Positions 8,390 through 17,321 of a stretch of DNA of 64,000 bases are shown in pieces (within the stretch, counting starts at the first letter, position 1; each line of letters starts with the position of its first letter). The notes beneath the pieces are model-generated. The model was not told where the DNA came from, did no database searches, and saw only the letters and a program-made list of their open reading frames with translations. Origin of the DNA: CAZFZT01 sp964523675 (GTDB lineage Bacteria; Planctomycetota; Phycisphaerae; Phycisphaerales; SM1A02); the NCBI GenBank assembly GCA_964523675.1, contig CAZFZT010000003.1, forward strand, positions 1-64,000, read 5' to 3'. A program made the translations under genes and the position numbers.

Positions 8390-9472
8390 CTACACACGGC
8401 CATGTGTGACCTGCGCGAGCGTAACCGAGATTCCATCGCTATGAATCGCGCCCAATACAGCCATGGCGATCGCTTCTCGAATCTGGGCGGGAACTCCAAG
8501 GTCGTCTGAACGGATGACCTTGCATGGTTCGAGCGCGTCCCGGATGGCTGTGACCAGCGCTTCATTCTGAGTGCCGCCACCGGCAAGAATCACGTGATCG
8601 ACCTCGCCGATCATACTGGCGATATTGTCGGCGATCGCCATGCAGACACTGGCCAGCATATCTTCGGGCGAGAGGTGCATGAACGGCTGCAACACTTCGA
8701 CAGCTTCATCACCTGTGCCAAGCGAGCGTGTGCCGGAACAGCGCGTTCGAAGTCGTTCGCGCAGCAGCGCATGCGGTTGGCCGCGCATGGCCGCATCTCC
8801 ACGTTTATCGAAGGCAGCACCCAAACGATTCCGCGCGATCCAATCGAGAAGCTGGTTGCAGGGGCAGATGTCGAAACCGCGAATGGCATCGAGCGAGGTG
8901 CGCTCATCATCAGTGTCCTGCGCCGCCGGGAGAATCGTTGCGTTGCAAAATCCGCCGAGGTTGACGATCGCACGAGATGCACCGGCATCTTTGAAGAGAA
9001 TCCAGTCGGCAAGAGGCGTGATCGGCGCGCCCTGGCCGCCTTGCGCCAAGTCGCGCTGGCGCAGATCACTGATGACGGTTGCACGCGGCCAGCGGGCGGC
9101 GATTGGCGCTGCGTTGATGAGTTGAAATGAGACAGGCGGCTTGTGATACACCGTCTGACCGTGAACGCAGATGATGTGTGGCTCGACAGACGCCTGATTC
9201 AAAAGCTCTATGATGACGCTCTCATGAAGGCGGCCGAACTCCCAGGCGAGCGTCGCGATCTCGCCGGCGGTCATCGGCTGCTGTTCGGCCAATGCACGAA
9301 GATGCTGCCCCAGTTCGCCCAAGGGAACGCTCTTCTGGCCAGCCAGGGAAGCAACCATCTGAAGACCCCTCCCCTTGATGCGCACCAGAGCAGCATCCAG
9401 CCCGTCGATACTGGTTCCGCTCATCACCCCCACTGCCATTCGCGTATCACATGCACTTGCTTTGCTGCTCAC
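8390..9472 (-). CDS. anmK: anhydro-N-acetylmuramic acid kinase
   Basis: 360 residues from a GTG at 9472; an ATG at 9439 (giving MAVGVMSGTSIDGLD directly, 349 residues) is an equally good start. It phosphorylates and opens 1,6-anhydro-MurNAc during cell-wall recycling. Diagnostic features are the N-terminal GVMSGTSIDGLD phosphate loop, NLGGFCN, the GFDICPCNQLLDW stretch (GFDTGPGN in most members) and the late VILAGGGTQN motif. Here GPGN reads as CPCN, a small departure. The gene lies between the SDR and transporter genes, all on the minus strand. Confidence 0.93.
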   Translation of the reverse strand: MSSKASACDTRMAVGVMSGTSIDGLDAALVRIKGRGLQMVASLAGQKSVPLGELGQHLRALAEQQPMTAGEIATLAWEFGRLHESVIIELLNQASVEPHIICVHGQTVYHKPPVSFQLINAAPIAARWPRATVISDLRQRDLAQGGQGAPITPLADWILFKDAGASRAIVNLGGFCNATILPAAQDTDDERTSLDAIRGFDICPCNQLLDWIARNRLGAAFDKRGDAAMRGQPHALLRERLRTRCSGTRSLGTGDEAVEVLQPFMHLSPEDMLASVCMAIADNIASMIGEVDHVILAGGGTQNEALVTAIRDALEPCKVIRSDDLGVPAQIREAIAMAVLGAIHSDGISVTLAQVTHGRV

Positions 9473-9493
9473 GCGGCAAAGCGTAGCAGACGA

Positions 9494-10615
9494 TCAGCGG
9501 CCGGCGGCAGCGGAGGGGCCGATGCGCACGATCTTACCGTTCGCTCGCGACGGCTCCTGAGCAGCCGGCCGCTCACGCGGTTCGCTCGGCAGCTCACCAT
9601 CAACGTCACCCAGGGTGTCGCGCACGTACAGCTCGCGCATGAGGACGATCACAGCCACAGTAATGGGCATCGCCATCAACAGCCCGAGAATGCCTGCCAT
9701 AACGAAGAAGAGCACCTGCACGAAGACGGTCAGTGCCGGCGGAATATCCACCACACGCTGCTGAACGATCGGCGTTACGACATAACTTTCAATCTGCTGC
9801 ACGACAAAGTACAGGATGATGACGTACAGGCCGAGGTTCGGCCGCTCCGCAAATGCAATGAGGACGGCTGGGACGGCTGCGGCGATCGGGCCGATGTTGG
9901 GCACGAAGTCAAGCACACCGGCAATCAACCCGAGCGTAAACGGCAGCGGCACGCCGAGTACGTACAACCCGACGCCACATGCCACACCGACGAACGCCAT
10001 CGCCACAATCCGCGCGAAGAGCCACAACATGAGCATGCGCCCTGTTCGGTAAAGCACTTCGCGCAAGCGCGGCCTGCGCGGCGGAGCCAGTAGATAGAGC
10101 ACCCCCTCAACATACATCCGCGGATTGACGGCGAGATAGAGCCCGATGAAGGCGACCACAAAAACGCCTACCGCAAACGAAAGGATGTTGGACACAAAGG
10201 TCGCCGCATGCGCTGCGAGCATCGGGCGCAGTTCCTCGCTCTCAAGGTCCCCGAGCCGATCAAGGACGAAATCCATTACCGCGTATTGCCGGGCCTGCTC
10301 GGCAAAGGTGTTCATGGCTTCGGGGAGCGTCTCGCGCAGCTCGGTCATGGGGCCGGCCAGCCGCGGCGCCACGTAGAGCGCCATGCCGACGATCGCGAAG
10401 GCAAGCAGCGCCAGCGTCATCGCCATCGCCCAACCCTCACTGACGTGCGTCACCTTGCGCACACCGATCATGATCGCGCGCAGGAAGACCGCCAGAAGAA
10501 CCCCAGCCGCCGCCAGCAACCACACCCAGAAGGTGTACCAGATGAGCGCAGTCAGAATGACCATCGCAGCGACGATCGCCACCGTCACTAAGATCCGCCG
10601 GGCGAAATACCGCAT
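9494..10615 (-). CDS. AI-2E family transporter (PerM/UPF0118-type membrane protein)
   Basis: 373 residues from the ATG at 10615; the frame is open to 10720, but the extra 35 residues are polar and look non-coding. There are about seven or eight hydrophobic segments, beginning ILVTVAIVAAMVILTALIW. The typical arrangement is present: two N-terminal helices, a soluble stretch, then a membrane block with 'GVLDFVPNIGPIAAAVPAVL', a hallmark of the family (usually G..N.IP.IGP). Members export small molecules or ions; AI-2 itself is not implied. The C-terminal tail is soluble and polar. Confidence 0.9.
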   Translation of the reverse strand: MRYFARRILVTVAIVAAMVILTALIWYTFWVWLLAAAGVLLAVFLRAIMIGVRKVTHVSEGWAMAMTLALLAFAIVGMALYVAPRLAGPMTELRETLPEAMNTFAEQARQYAVMDFVLDRLGDLESEELRPMLAAHAATFVSNILSFAVGVFVVAFIGLYLAVNPRMYVEGVLYLLAPPRRPRLREVLYRTGRMLMLWLFARIVAMAFVGVACGVGLYVLGVPLPFTLGLIAGVLDFVPNIGPIAAAVPAVLIAFAERPNLGLYVIILYFVVQQIESYVVTPIVQQRVVDIPPALTVFVQVLFFVMAGILGLLMAMPITVAVIVLMRELYVRDTLGDVDGELPSEPRERPAAQEPSRANGKIVRIGPSAAAGR

Positions 10616-10805
10616 GTTCTGCGGCCCGGATGATGAAGCTGGCGACGAAAGGCGACTTGGTGCGACCACGAAAAGACGATAGTCCGTCGTCTCAGCGATG
10701 CGTGGCGCCCCGGCTCGCAAGGGCGCTCTTTACCCGCCGGATACCTACGGCAAAAGAGCAGGTGACGGGTGAAACGCGGTTTTCTCGGAGAGGCACTGGC
10801 CGGGT

Positions 10806-10811
10806 TATACT
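10806..10811 (+). promoter_or_regulatory. -10 hexamer of a probably leaderless promoter (HYExAFE gene)
   Basis: TATACT is followed by exactly 6 nt and then the GTG at 10818. No Shine-Dalgarno is present. The 10616-10817 spacer separates this gene from the divergent AI-2E transporter. Confidence 0.5.
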
Positions 10812-10817
10812 CATCAT

Positions 10818-11441
10818 GTGGCGCAGCGGCGGTTCCATTACGAGCAGGCCTTTGAGCATTATCTGCGCGCCAACCGCGTACCGTATGTTGCCGTGGATGA
10901 AGCAAAGAAAGCGCTGCTGCCTGCGGCTGCAGGAAAGCAAGCCGGCGAGACGCCCGCCAGCACGGCCGGTGCCCATTCGATCAAGTCATTTGATTTCGTT
11001 GTGTATGGCCCGAGCGGCCGCAACCTGCTGATTGATGTGAAAGGGCGCATGTTCGGCAGCGCGGCTGCCAAAGCATCCACAACAAGGCGGCGATATGAGT
11101 CGTGGGTCACCGATGACGATGTGGACGGACTGACGCAATGGCAGGAGTTGTTCGGCAAAGGCTTCGAGGCGACATTCGTATTCTCATACTGCCTGCGCCA
11201 ACAGCCGCCTGATGCGCTCTTCGAAGAGGTCTTCACCTTTGGCGGAAGGTGGTACGCCCTGCGGGAGGTGTCGCTCACGGCATACCGGCGGGCCATGGTG
11301 AGGCGGTCGAGGAGCTGGCGGACGCTGCATGTGCCGCGTGAGCAGTTCGACCGGATCAGCCGACCGTTTTCGGTGCGGCCGGGTTCCATAGGCGGCGCGG
11401 TGCATGAGCGGGGATTGTTTGCGGCAGGCATGGGTCGGTGA
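10818..11441 (+). CDS. HYExAFE family protein
   Basis: 207 residues from a GTG start. The N-terminus reads MAQRRFHYEQAFEHYLRANRVPY; the HYExAFE signature that names the family is therefore intact. It continues with 'SFDFVVYGPSGRNLLIDVKGR', a pattern (D...Y......L.DVKG) like PD-(D/E)XK nuclease folds, so a nuclease-like fold is possible. That is my inference; the family has no established function. The family is mostly known from planctomycetes. No signal peptide or membrane segment is seen. Confidence 0.88.
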   Translation: MAQRRFHYEQAFEHYLRANRVPYVAVDEAKKALLPAAAGKQAGETPASTAGAHSIKSFDFVVYGPSGRNLLIDVKGRMFGSAAAKASTTRRRYESWVTDDDVDGLTQWQELFGKGFEATFVFSYCLRQQPPDALFEEVFTFGGRWYALREVSLTAYRRAMVRRSRSWRTLHVPREQFDRISRPFSVRPGSIGGAVHERGLFAAGMGR

Positions 11442-11517
11442 ATCTGCGATTGATGATCGTGCGGCCATCGGCCTCAGAACTGGCACACCACGTCATCGCT
11501 TGCGATCGGACGCCCGC

Positions 11518-11546
11518 TTGCCGGGATGCCGCCGCTGGCTTATCCT
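11518..11546 (+). promoter_or_regulatory. promoter with -10 six nt before a start codon
   Basis: TTGCCG (11518-11523), a 17-bp spacer, TATCCT (11541-11546), then 6 nt to the ATG at 11553. This is the best -35/-10 pair among the leaderless-looking starts of this window. Confidence 0.5.
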
Positions 11547-11552
11547 GATGGC

Positions 11553-11771
11553 ATGCAGATGCTCAGATTGCTCGGCACTCATGTTCTTCTGACGGCGTTC
11601 ACGTTGCTGCTCTTCGCCGAGCCGGCGCTCGCGCAGGACACCGGCGCGCCGCCCGTCCCGGCTCTGTCGCGCTCACCACATGCTGCGATTGGCTACGGCG
11701 TCATGGTGCTGCTGCTGGTGCTCGTGATCACGGTCAGCATCATGCCCTCAAAGCGCGGCCACCAGGACTGA
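11553..11771 (+). CDS. small secreted/membrane protein of unknown function
   Basis: 72 residues; the frame is open to an ATG at 11526, but the promoter position favours 11553. There is an N-terminal signal-like segment (LLGTHVLLTAFTLLLFAEPALAQ) with an ALA-Q cleavage site, a short Pro-rich linker, and one transmembrane helix (GYGVMVLLLVLVITVSI) followed by a basic tail. I do not recognise the family. It sits between the HYExAFE gene and two small secreted proteins on the same strand. Confidence 0.72.
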   Translation: MQMLRLLGTHVLLTAFTLLLFAEPALAQDTGAPPVPALSRSPHAAIGYGVMVLLLVLVITVSIMPSKRGHQD

Positions 11772-11834
11772 GTTCACTGCTGTAGGAGTATGCGTGCAAC
11801 TGTCACCGATGAAGGTTTCATTGCGAGTAACATC

Positions 11835-12146
11835 ATGAAACACCACGGAACTATTCGCGGCTTGCTCTTGCTCAACGGACTGCTGCTTGCGGTTCTTGCA
11901 GCGGTCACGTTCAGCTCAGCCGCGCCTGCGAATTCGCAGCCACGAGCGCGAGGCGACTACATCATGGTGGGCGGCCCGGCCCCCGGAACGAGGGCCGCAG
12001 CGGTGTACATCGTGGATGCCATCAATCAGGAAATGGTCGTCGTGACCTATGACCAGAACGCGCAGGATCTGACGGGCGTCGCCTATCGCAACCTCGCACT
12101 TGATGCCGCATCATTCCTGCGCGGCCGTCCACAACAGCCGCGTTGA
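11835..12146 (+). CDS. small secreted protein of unknown function (pair member 1)
   Basis: 103 residues from the ATG at 11835; an upstream in-frame ATG at 11790 has an AGGAG very close to it and remains possible. The signal peptide core is LLLLNGLLLAVLAAVTFSSA. The mature domain (GDYIMVGG..., VYIVDAINQEMVVVTYDQ) parallels the next protein's (GSYTLLTAD..., LYVIDSREQVLLVYEI), so the two look like diverged paralogs with a beta-rich fold of ~60 residues. Function unknown. The spacing to the next gene is 49 bp, consistent with one transcript. Confidence 0.75.
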   Translation: MKHHGTIRGLLLLNGLLLAVLAAVTFSSAAPANSQPRARGDYIMVGGPAPGTRAAAVYIVDAINQEMVVVTYDQNAQDLTGVAYRNLALDAASFLRGRPQQPR

Positions 12147-12195
12147 GCGCCTTGGTTTTTGATCTCCGACTTCTGACCCCGACCTTTCCCGCGCC

Positions 12196-12552
12196 ATGGT
12201 CAACGAAACGACACATCACAGCCGCATTCGCACTCGATTCAGTCCTGGCGCAGCCGCTTTGTGGGCCTCTGCATTTGTCATCGCCGCAATGGTGGTCGTG
12301 CAAGCGGGCCGGCTTCCAATGGCTGCCGGGGCCAACGCTGCCCATGCCGATGTTACCGCCTCCCGCGGCTCCTACACACTGCTCACCGCCGACTCCGGTC
12401 GTGGGAGCGATGACGCCAACAAGCTGCTCTACGTCATTGATTCACGAGAGCAGGTGCTGCTGGTCTATGAGATCGAAGATGCACGCCGCAACATGATGTT
12501 CCTGCGCACCGGCGGCAGTCTCGAGAACCTCTTCAACTCAGCGCGGCAGTAA
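12196..12552 (+). CDS. small membrane-anchored or secreted protein (pair member 2)
   Basis: 118 residues, ATG at 12196. A basic N-terminus precedes one hydrophobic segment (AAALWASAFVIAAMVVVQAG), then the domain beginning RGSYTLLTADSGRGSDDANK and LLYVIDSREQVLLVYEIEDA. It resembles the preceding protein in layout and in the 'YVID...Q..LLVYE' core. The glycogen-debranching-type gene starts 30 bp downstream. No known family was recognised. Confidence 0.75.
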   Translation: MVNETTHHSRIRTRFSPGAAALWASAFVIAAMVVVQAGRLPMAAGANAAHADVTASRGSYTLLTADSGRGSDDANKLLYVIDSREQVLLVYEIEDARRNMMFLRTGGSLENLFNSARQ

Positions 12553-12582
12553 GCAGCGCCTCCTGCCGGCAACGCCAAGCGG

Positions 12583-14583
12583 ATGGACCAGGATGCCGCC
12601 CTCATTGCCTCGTATCGCCGCGCCGGCGCAAGCGACTCCAGGCAGGAATGGCTGCTGACGAATGGGGTCGGCGGTTTCGCGATGGGCACGCTGCCGGGGA
12701 TCAACATGCGGCGTTATCACGGACTGCTGATCGCTGCCGCATCGCCGCCTGTCGGCCGCGTCGTCGCCCTGCACAGCATCATTGAACTCATCGACATCGT
12801 CCGCACCCCGGGCGACGAGCCGCGCACCTACGCGCTCTCCTCACAGCACTTCGGCGAGGAGCCGATCACGCACCCACACGGCGCGCGGCATCTCCGCGAG
12901 GTGACGGTGAATCTGCCTCATGCCATCCAGTGGCTGTATTCATTCGACGGCGCGGAGGTGCGGCGTACGCTACGGCTGCTGCCGCAGCGCAACTGCGCGG
13001 TCGTTTCGCACGAATTGCTCGGCGGCGCGGTGAGCGCGCTGATCCGGATGAGGCCGCTCGTGGGTCTGCGCAACTTTCATGCGCTCAATCGCGCAGGCGA
13101 TGAGTCGATTGAAGCCGTCGATCACACCCCGACAAGCGTGCGCACCGCGCGCGGCGGGCTCGCGCTTGATCTCATGCTCTCGGCCGAGACCGATGGAATC
13201 TATGTGCCCGGTGATGACTGGTGGCGGAACTTCTCGTATGTCCTCGATCGACAGCGCGGCCAGGACTTCCGCGAAGATGTCTTCACCCCCGGCCGGTTTG
13301 AGGTGACGCTCACCAAAGAGAAGCCGCGTGCCGAGATCAGCGCGGAACTGACGCTTCCACGCCGGGAAGCGCCAGACGCTCAAGCAGCCGGAACATCAGA
13401 ACGCAGCGCCACAACTCCGCGCGAGCGGCTCGAATGCGCCGGCTCACAGTTCATCGTCAAGCGGCGCGTCGGCGAGATCGATTCCACCTCGATCATTGCG
13501 GGCTATCCATGGTTTGCCGACTGGGGACGCGACACGATGATCTCTCTTCCCGGCCTGCTGCTGACAACCGGACGGTTCGCGGAAGCGGAGCGGTGTTTGC
13601 TGACATTCGCCCGCCACATGCGCAGCGGACTTCTCCCCAACCGCTTTGATGACCATGGCGGCGCGGCGCACTACAACACCGTTGATGCAAGTTTGTGGTT
13701 CATTCACAGCGTCGGCGAATTGCTGATGCGTTCGCCCGGCGCGAAGTCACGCGCCGAATTGATTGCTGCATGTCGCTCGATCATACAGGCGTACCGCGAG
13801 GGCACGGACTTCGGCATCCGCATGGACGCGAATGACGCGCTGATCGCGGCAGGCGATGCGAATACGCAACTGACATGGATGGATGCGCAGCGCGACGGCG
13901 TCACCTTCACGCCGCGGCACGGCAAGCCGATCGAGATCAACGCGCTTTGGCATCATGCGCTGCGCGTCTTGGCGCAATTGACCGAATCCGGAAACGAGGC
14001 GGGCGATCTCGAAGCACTCGCCGAGCGCGCCGGCGGCTCGATGCGCGAGTTGTTCTGGTGCCAGCGCACCGGTTGCTGCTTCGATGTGCTGGTCCCGAAC
14101 GGCGACGACTGGATCGGCGATGACGCCATTCGGCCGAATCAGGTCTTGACCGTCAGTCTTGATCCTTCTCCGTTCGATGCACGGGTGCAACAGTCCATCA
14201 TGCGCGTCGTCAGGGAGCGGCTGCTCACGCCGTACGGCCTGCGCACACTCGATCCCGCCCATCCCGCGTACAAGGACCGCTTTGAAGGCGATCTCTTTGC
14301 TCGAGACGCGGCATATCACCAGGGAACAGTCTGGCCGTGGCTCATCGGGCCATATTGCGAAGCGACGCTGCGCATGGGCGGACTCACCGATGATGCCAAG
14401 CGCGAAGTGATGGATGTGATCCGGCCGCTGCTTGCGGTTATTGACGCGAGCGACGAGGGCACATGTGCCGGCCAGATCGCAGAGGTGTACGACGGCGATC
14501 CGCCGCACCGCCCAAGCGGATGTCCCGCACAGGCGTGGTCAGTCGCCGAAGTGCTGCGCGTGCTGGCGATGGTCGAGGAGTGA
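12583..14583 (+). CDS. amylo-alpha-1,6-glucosidase / glycogen debranching enzyme family protein
   Basis: 666 residues. It has the N-terminal GDE_N-type domain (EWLLTNGVGGFAMGTLPGIN, then RRYHGLL, about residues 23-50) and a C-terminal (alpha/alpha)6 glucosidase domain. The latter shows PWFADWGRDTMISLPGLLL near residue 308, an acidic-residue motif of the family, and later RDAAYHQGTVWPWLIGPY near 575. It would hydrolyse alpha-1,6 branches of glycogen-like glucans. The length suits the bacterial/archaeal single-activity type rather than the eukaryotic bifunctional enzyme. No signal peptide, so cytosolic. Confidence 0.92.
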   Translation: MDQDAALIASYRRAGASDSRQEWLLTNGVGGFAMGTLPGINMRRYHGLLIAAASPPVGRVVALHSIIELIDIVRTPGDEPRTYALSSQHFGEEPITHPHGARHLREVTVNLPHAIQWLYSFDGAEVRRTLRLLPQRNCAVVSHELLGGAVSALIRMRPLVGLRNFHALNRAGDESIEAVDHTPTSVRTARGGLALDLMLSAETDGIYVPGDDWWRNFSYVLDRQRGQDFREDVFTPGRFEVTLTKEKPRAEISAELTLPRREAPDAQAAGTSERSATTPRERLECAGSQFIVKRRVGEIDSTSIIAGYPWFADWGRDTMISLPGLLLTTGRFAEAERCLLTFARHMRSGLLPNRFDDHGGAAHYNTVDASLWFIHSVGELLMRSPGAKSRAELIAACRSIIQAYREGTDFGIRMDANDALIAAGDANTQLTWMDAQRDGVTFTPRHGKPIEINALWHHALRVLAQLTESGNEAGDLEALAERAGGSMRELFWCQRTGCCFDVLVPNGDDWIGDDAIRPNQVLTVSLDPSPFDARVQQSIMRVVRERLLTPYGLRTLDPAHPAYKDRFEGDLFARDAAYHQGTVWPWLIGPYCEATLRMGGLTDDAKREVMDVIRPLLAVIDASDEGTCAGQIAEVYDGDPPHRPSGCPAQAWSVAEVLRVLAMVEE

Positions 14584-14605
14584 GCAGATAGCAGCGGCTG
14601 CATTG

Positions 14606-14632
14606 AAAAACCCACGGATGAGCATCCGTGGG
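14606..14632 (-). terminator. intrinsic terminator downstream of atpD
   Basis: A 10-bp perfect inverted repeat, CCCACGGATG / CATCCGTGGG (14611-14632). On the minus strand it is followed by TTTTT (14606-14610). It lies between the end of atpD and the convergent glucosidase gene. Confidence 0.8.
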
Positions 14633-14661
14633 CTGTATGTGTTGCGAACGCTCGACGATTC

Positions 14662-16104
14662 TCACACTTCCGCAGCCATCTTGGCGGCCTTGGCGCGGGC
14701 GTCATCGAGCGTGCCGACGTACATGAACGCCGACTCAGGCAGATCGTCGCCTTCGCCTTCGCACAGCCGATCGAACGAATCGATGGTGTCTTCGAGCGGT
14801 GTCGTCACGCCGGGGAAGCCGGTGAACACTTCAGCAACATAGAACGGCTGGGACAGGAAGCGTTCGATCTTGCGGGCGCGGGCCACGGTAAGTTTGTCCT
14901 CTTCCGCAAGTTCATCGACACCAAGGATGGCGATGATGTCCTGCAGATCGCGATACCGCTGGAGAATCGACTGAACTTTGCGCGCGACGGCGTAGTGCTT
15001 CTCGCCGACCGTCGAGGGTTCGAGAATACGAGACGTCGAAGCCAGCGGATCAACCGCCGGGTAGATGCCCTTCTCCGCAATGCCGCGTTCAAGCACAACG
15101 AAGGCGTCGAGGTGAGCGAAGGTTGTGGCCGGGGCAGGGTCGGTCAGGTCGTCAGCAGGCACATAGATTGCCTGCACCGACGTGATTGCGCCCTTGCTCG
15201 TCGAGGTAATGCGCTCCTGAAGTTCACCCATTTCGGTGGACAGCGTCGGCTGGTAACCCACCGCACTGGGCATGCGGCCGAGCAAGGCCGACACTTCCGA
15301 ACCCGCCTGAGTGAAACGGAAGACGTTGTCAACGAAGATAAGCGTTTCCTTCCCTGACGCATCGCGGAACTCCTCAGCCATGGTGAGCGCTGCCAGCGCG
15401 ACGCGAAGGCGCGCCCCCGGCGGCTCGTTCATCTGACCGAAAACCATGGCGACTTTATCGAGAACATGCGCGGTGTTGCCGTTCTCGTCGGTGTACTCCG
15501 CTTCCTGCATTTCCAGCCACAGGTCGTTGCCTTCACGGGTTCGTTCGCCGACGCCTGCGAACACTGAATATCCACCGAATTCACGGGCAACGCGGGCGAT
15601 CATTTCCTGGATGATGACCGTCTTGCCGACGCCCGCACCGCCGAACAGGCCGATCTTTCCGCCGCGAACGAACGGGCAGAGCAGGTCGATGACCTTGATG
15701 CCGGTCGCGAGGATTTCAGTCTTGGGGTTGAGGTCAACGAGCTTGGGCGGCTCACGGTGAATCGGCATCTGCTTTGTGGCGCTGACCGGGCCGCGCTCAT
15801 CGATGGGCTGGCCGAGCAGATTGAACACACGGCCGAGAACGGGCTCGCCGACTGGCACCTTCACGGGTGCGCCGGTATCGACACACGCCTGGCCACGCCG
15901 CAGGCCGTCCGTCGAAGCGAGCGCGACACAACGCACCTGGCCGCCGCCGAGGTGCTTGGAAACCTCGCCGACGAGCTTGATCTTCTCGCCTGCAACCTCG
16001 ATTTCACATTCAACGGCGTTGTAGATTTCAGGAAGTTGGTCTTCGGGAAACTGAGCGTCGAAAGTGGAGCCGATGACTTGAATGATCGTACCGGTAGTGG
16101 CCAT
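14662..16104 (-). CDS. atpD: F0F1 ATP synthase subunit beta
   Basis: 480 residues, full length for the family. Visible are the Walker A loop GGAGVGKTVI, the GERTREGNDL motif, the Walker B region LIFVDNVFRFTQAGSEVSAL, and the catalytic-region stretch GRMPSAVGYQPTL. It is the catalytic subunit of the membrane ATP synthase. A Shine-Dalgarno-like AGGA precedes the start by about 7 nt. No other atp gene is nearby: atpG or atpC, the usual neighbours, are absent on both sides, and a terminator follows directly. So the gene is transcribed alone here. Confidence 0.98.
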   Translation of the reverse strand: MATTGTIIQVIGSTFDAQFPEDQLPEIYNAVECEIEVAGEKIKLVGEVSKHLGGGQVRCVALASTDGLRRGQACVDTGAPVKVPVGEPVLGRVFNLLGQPIDERGPVSATKQMPIHREPPKLVDLNPKTEILATGIKVIDLLCPFVRGGKIGLFGGAGVGKTVIIQEMIARVAREFGGYSVFAGVGERTREGNDLWLEMQEAEYTDENGNTAHVLDKVAMVFGQMNEPPGARLRVALAALTMAEEFRDASGKETLIFVDNVFRFTQAGSEVSALLGRMPSAVGYQPTLSTEMGELQERITSTSKGAITSVQAIYVPADDLTDPAPATTFAHLDAFVVLERGIAEKGIYPAVDPLASTSRILEPSTVGEKHYAVARKVQSILQRYRDLQDIIAILGVDELAEEDKLTVARARKIERFLSQPFYVAEVFTGFPGVTTPLEDTIDSFDRLCEGEGDDLPESAFMYVGTLDDARAKAAKMAAEV

Positions 16105-16263
16105 AAGAGCGTCCTGAGTGGTGCTTGGGGGTGAGGTTCTGGGTGATCACATAGGGCTTGAGCGAGGCAACTCGGCAGGCCGAGGCCGCACAGGCCGGTT
16201 CGTGAGAAACTTCACAATCTGGCGGGGCCAAGAGGATAGCCGCTTCAATGCCGGATGCCAAGT

Positions 16264-16430
16264 GGCTGCTGGCTGCTGGCTATTGGCTATTGGCTATTGG
16301 CTGGTGGCTGGTGGCTGGTGGCTGGTGGCTGGTGGCTGGTGGCTGTCGCTCTCTTTCGACGTTTCGATGTTTCGACGTTTCGACGTTTCCCTCTGCCCCT
16401 TCGCCTCTTCGCTTCTCACCCTGCCCCACA
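16264..16430 (+). repeat. composite repeat, copy 1: 12 GGCTNNT-type heptads plus TTCGACGTTTC/pyrimidine tail
   Basis: Twelve consecutive 7-mers (two GGCTGCT, three GGCTATT, six GGCTGGT, one GGCTGTC) fill 16264-16347. A tail of CTCTCTTTCGACGTTTCGA-type repeats then runs into CTCTGCCCCTTCGCC. The same order of parts recurs at 45770-45941 and 46907-46995. This is most of the 311-bp spacer between atpD and the lactonase gene; nothing else was seen in the spacer. Confidence 0.85.
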
Positions 16431-17240
16431 TGCCGCCCCATCCAGATACCACTTCATTTCACCCTGGAGCGGCTCGACGCCCTTGATGGGGATTTCCTCC
16501 GGCGACTCATCACCTTCCGCGATGCGTTTGAGCATCGGCCCTTTCTTTGAACCCGTCACCAGAACGCCGATGAAGCGAGCTGCGTTGATCAGCGGCAGCG
16601 TCATCGTGATCCGCTCGTTCGGCTCCGCACTCTTCGAGACTTCTCGCACCACCAGCCGATCGCGCTCGAGCACCGCCCTGCCTCCCGAGGCGACGGGGAA
16701 CATGCTTGCGGTGTGGCCGTCGGCTCCCATGCCGAGCGAAACGTAGTCGAGCCGATCCTGTCCCTTCTCGCGCCACGCCAGCGTTTCGCGCAGCGTCTTC
16801 TCATAGTCAACATCAGCAGTCGGCGAGGTCGCAAAGATCGGATGCACCTGCTCCTTCGGAATATCAGCGTGATCGACGATGATCTCGCTGATCATCTTGA
16901 AGTTCGAGCGTTCATCACTGAACGGCACGCAGCGCTCATCGACGATCCACAGGTGCGTTCTTCGCCACGGCAGTCGACGATAGTTGGGGTCGTACATCAG
17001 CCGCTCGTAAAGCGGGATCGGCGAGGTGCCCCCTGAGAGCGCGAGGTGAAAATCGCCGAACTGGCGCACGCAGTTCTCCGCATGAATCACGAGGTCGGCT
17101 GCGAGTTTGTCGATGAGTTCATCAACGGTCTGCGTCGCCACCACCTGGCCGGGCAATTCCGGAGCGTCGGGCAGCGCATCGTCGAAGTCATAGACTTCGA
17201 CCGGGCGCAAGCGTGAAGATTCACCGCGCGGCTCATTCAT
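16416..17240 (-). CDS. pgl: 6-phosphogluconolactonase (SugarP isomerase / DevB type)
   Basis: 274 residues from the ATG at 17240; in-frame ATGs at 17249 and 17252 and a TTG at 17309 are alternatives, and no Shine-Dalgarno decides. It hydrolyses 6-phosphogluconolactone in the oxidative pentose phosphate pathway. Typical motifs: LALSGGTSPIPLYERL, the WIVDERCVPFSDERSNFKM block and LGMGADGHTASMFP. The soluble protein has the usual length (about 240-270). The 3' end runs into the tail of the composite repeat, so the last residues may derive from it. Confidence 0.9.
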   Translation of the reverse strand: MNEPRGESSRLRPVEVYDFDDALPDAPELPGQVVATQTVDELIDKLAADLVIHAENCVRQFGDFHLALSGGTSPIPLYERLMYDPNYRRLPWRRTHLWIVDERCVPFSDERSNFKMISEIIVDHADIPKEQVHPIFATSPTADVDYEKTLRETLAWREKGQDRLDYVSLGMGADGHTASMFPVASGGRAVLERDRLVVREVSKSAEPNERITMTLPLINAARFIGVLVTGSKKGPMLKRIAEGDESPEEIPIKGVEPLQGEMKWYLDGAACGAG

Positions 17241-17321
17241 CCACGGCATCATTGCACATCGAAGCGGCCATGACAAGCGGCTACCATCTTCCAGGAGCGA
17301 CTGGACCAAGCTTAAGGAGTG

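Noticed and set aside
9143..10093. 316-residue plus-strand open frame
   Set aside because: It lies antisense to the anmK and AI-2E transporter genes, is rich in His/Arg, and shows no motif; the opposite strand has clear homologies.
16264..16430. possible CRISPR array
   Set aside because: The period is 7 bp with no spacers; units are contiguous, so it is a tandem repeat.
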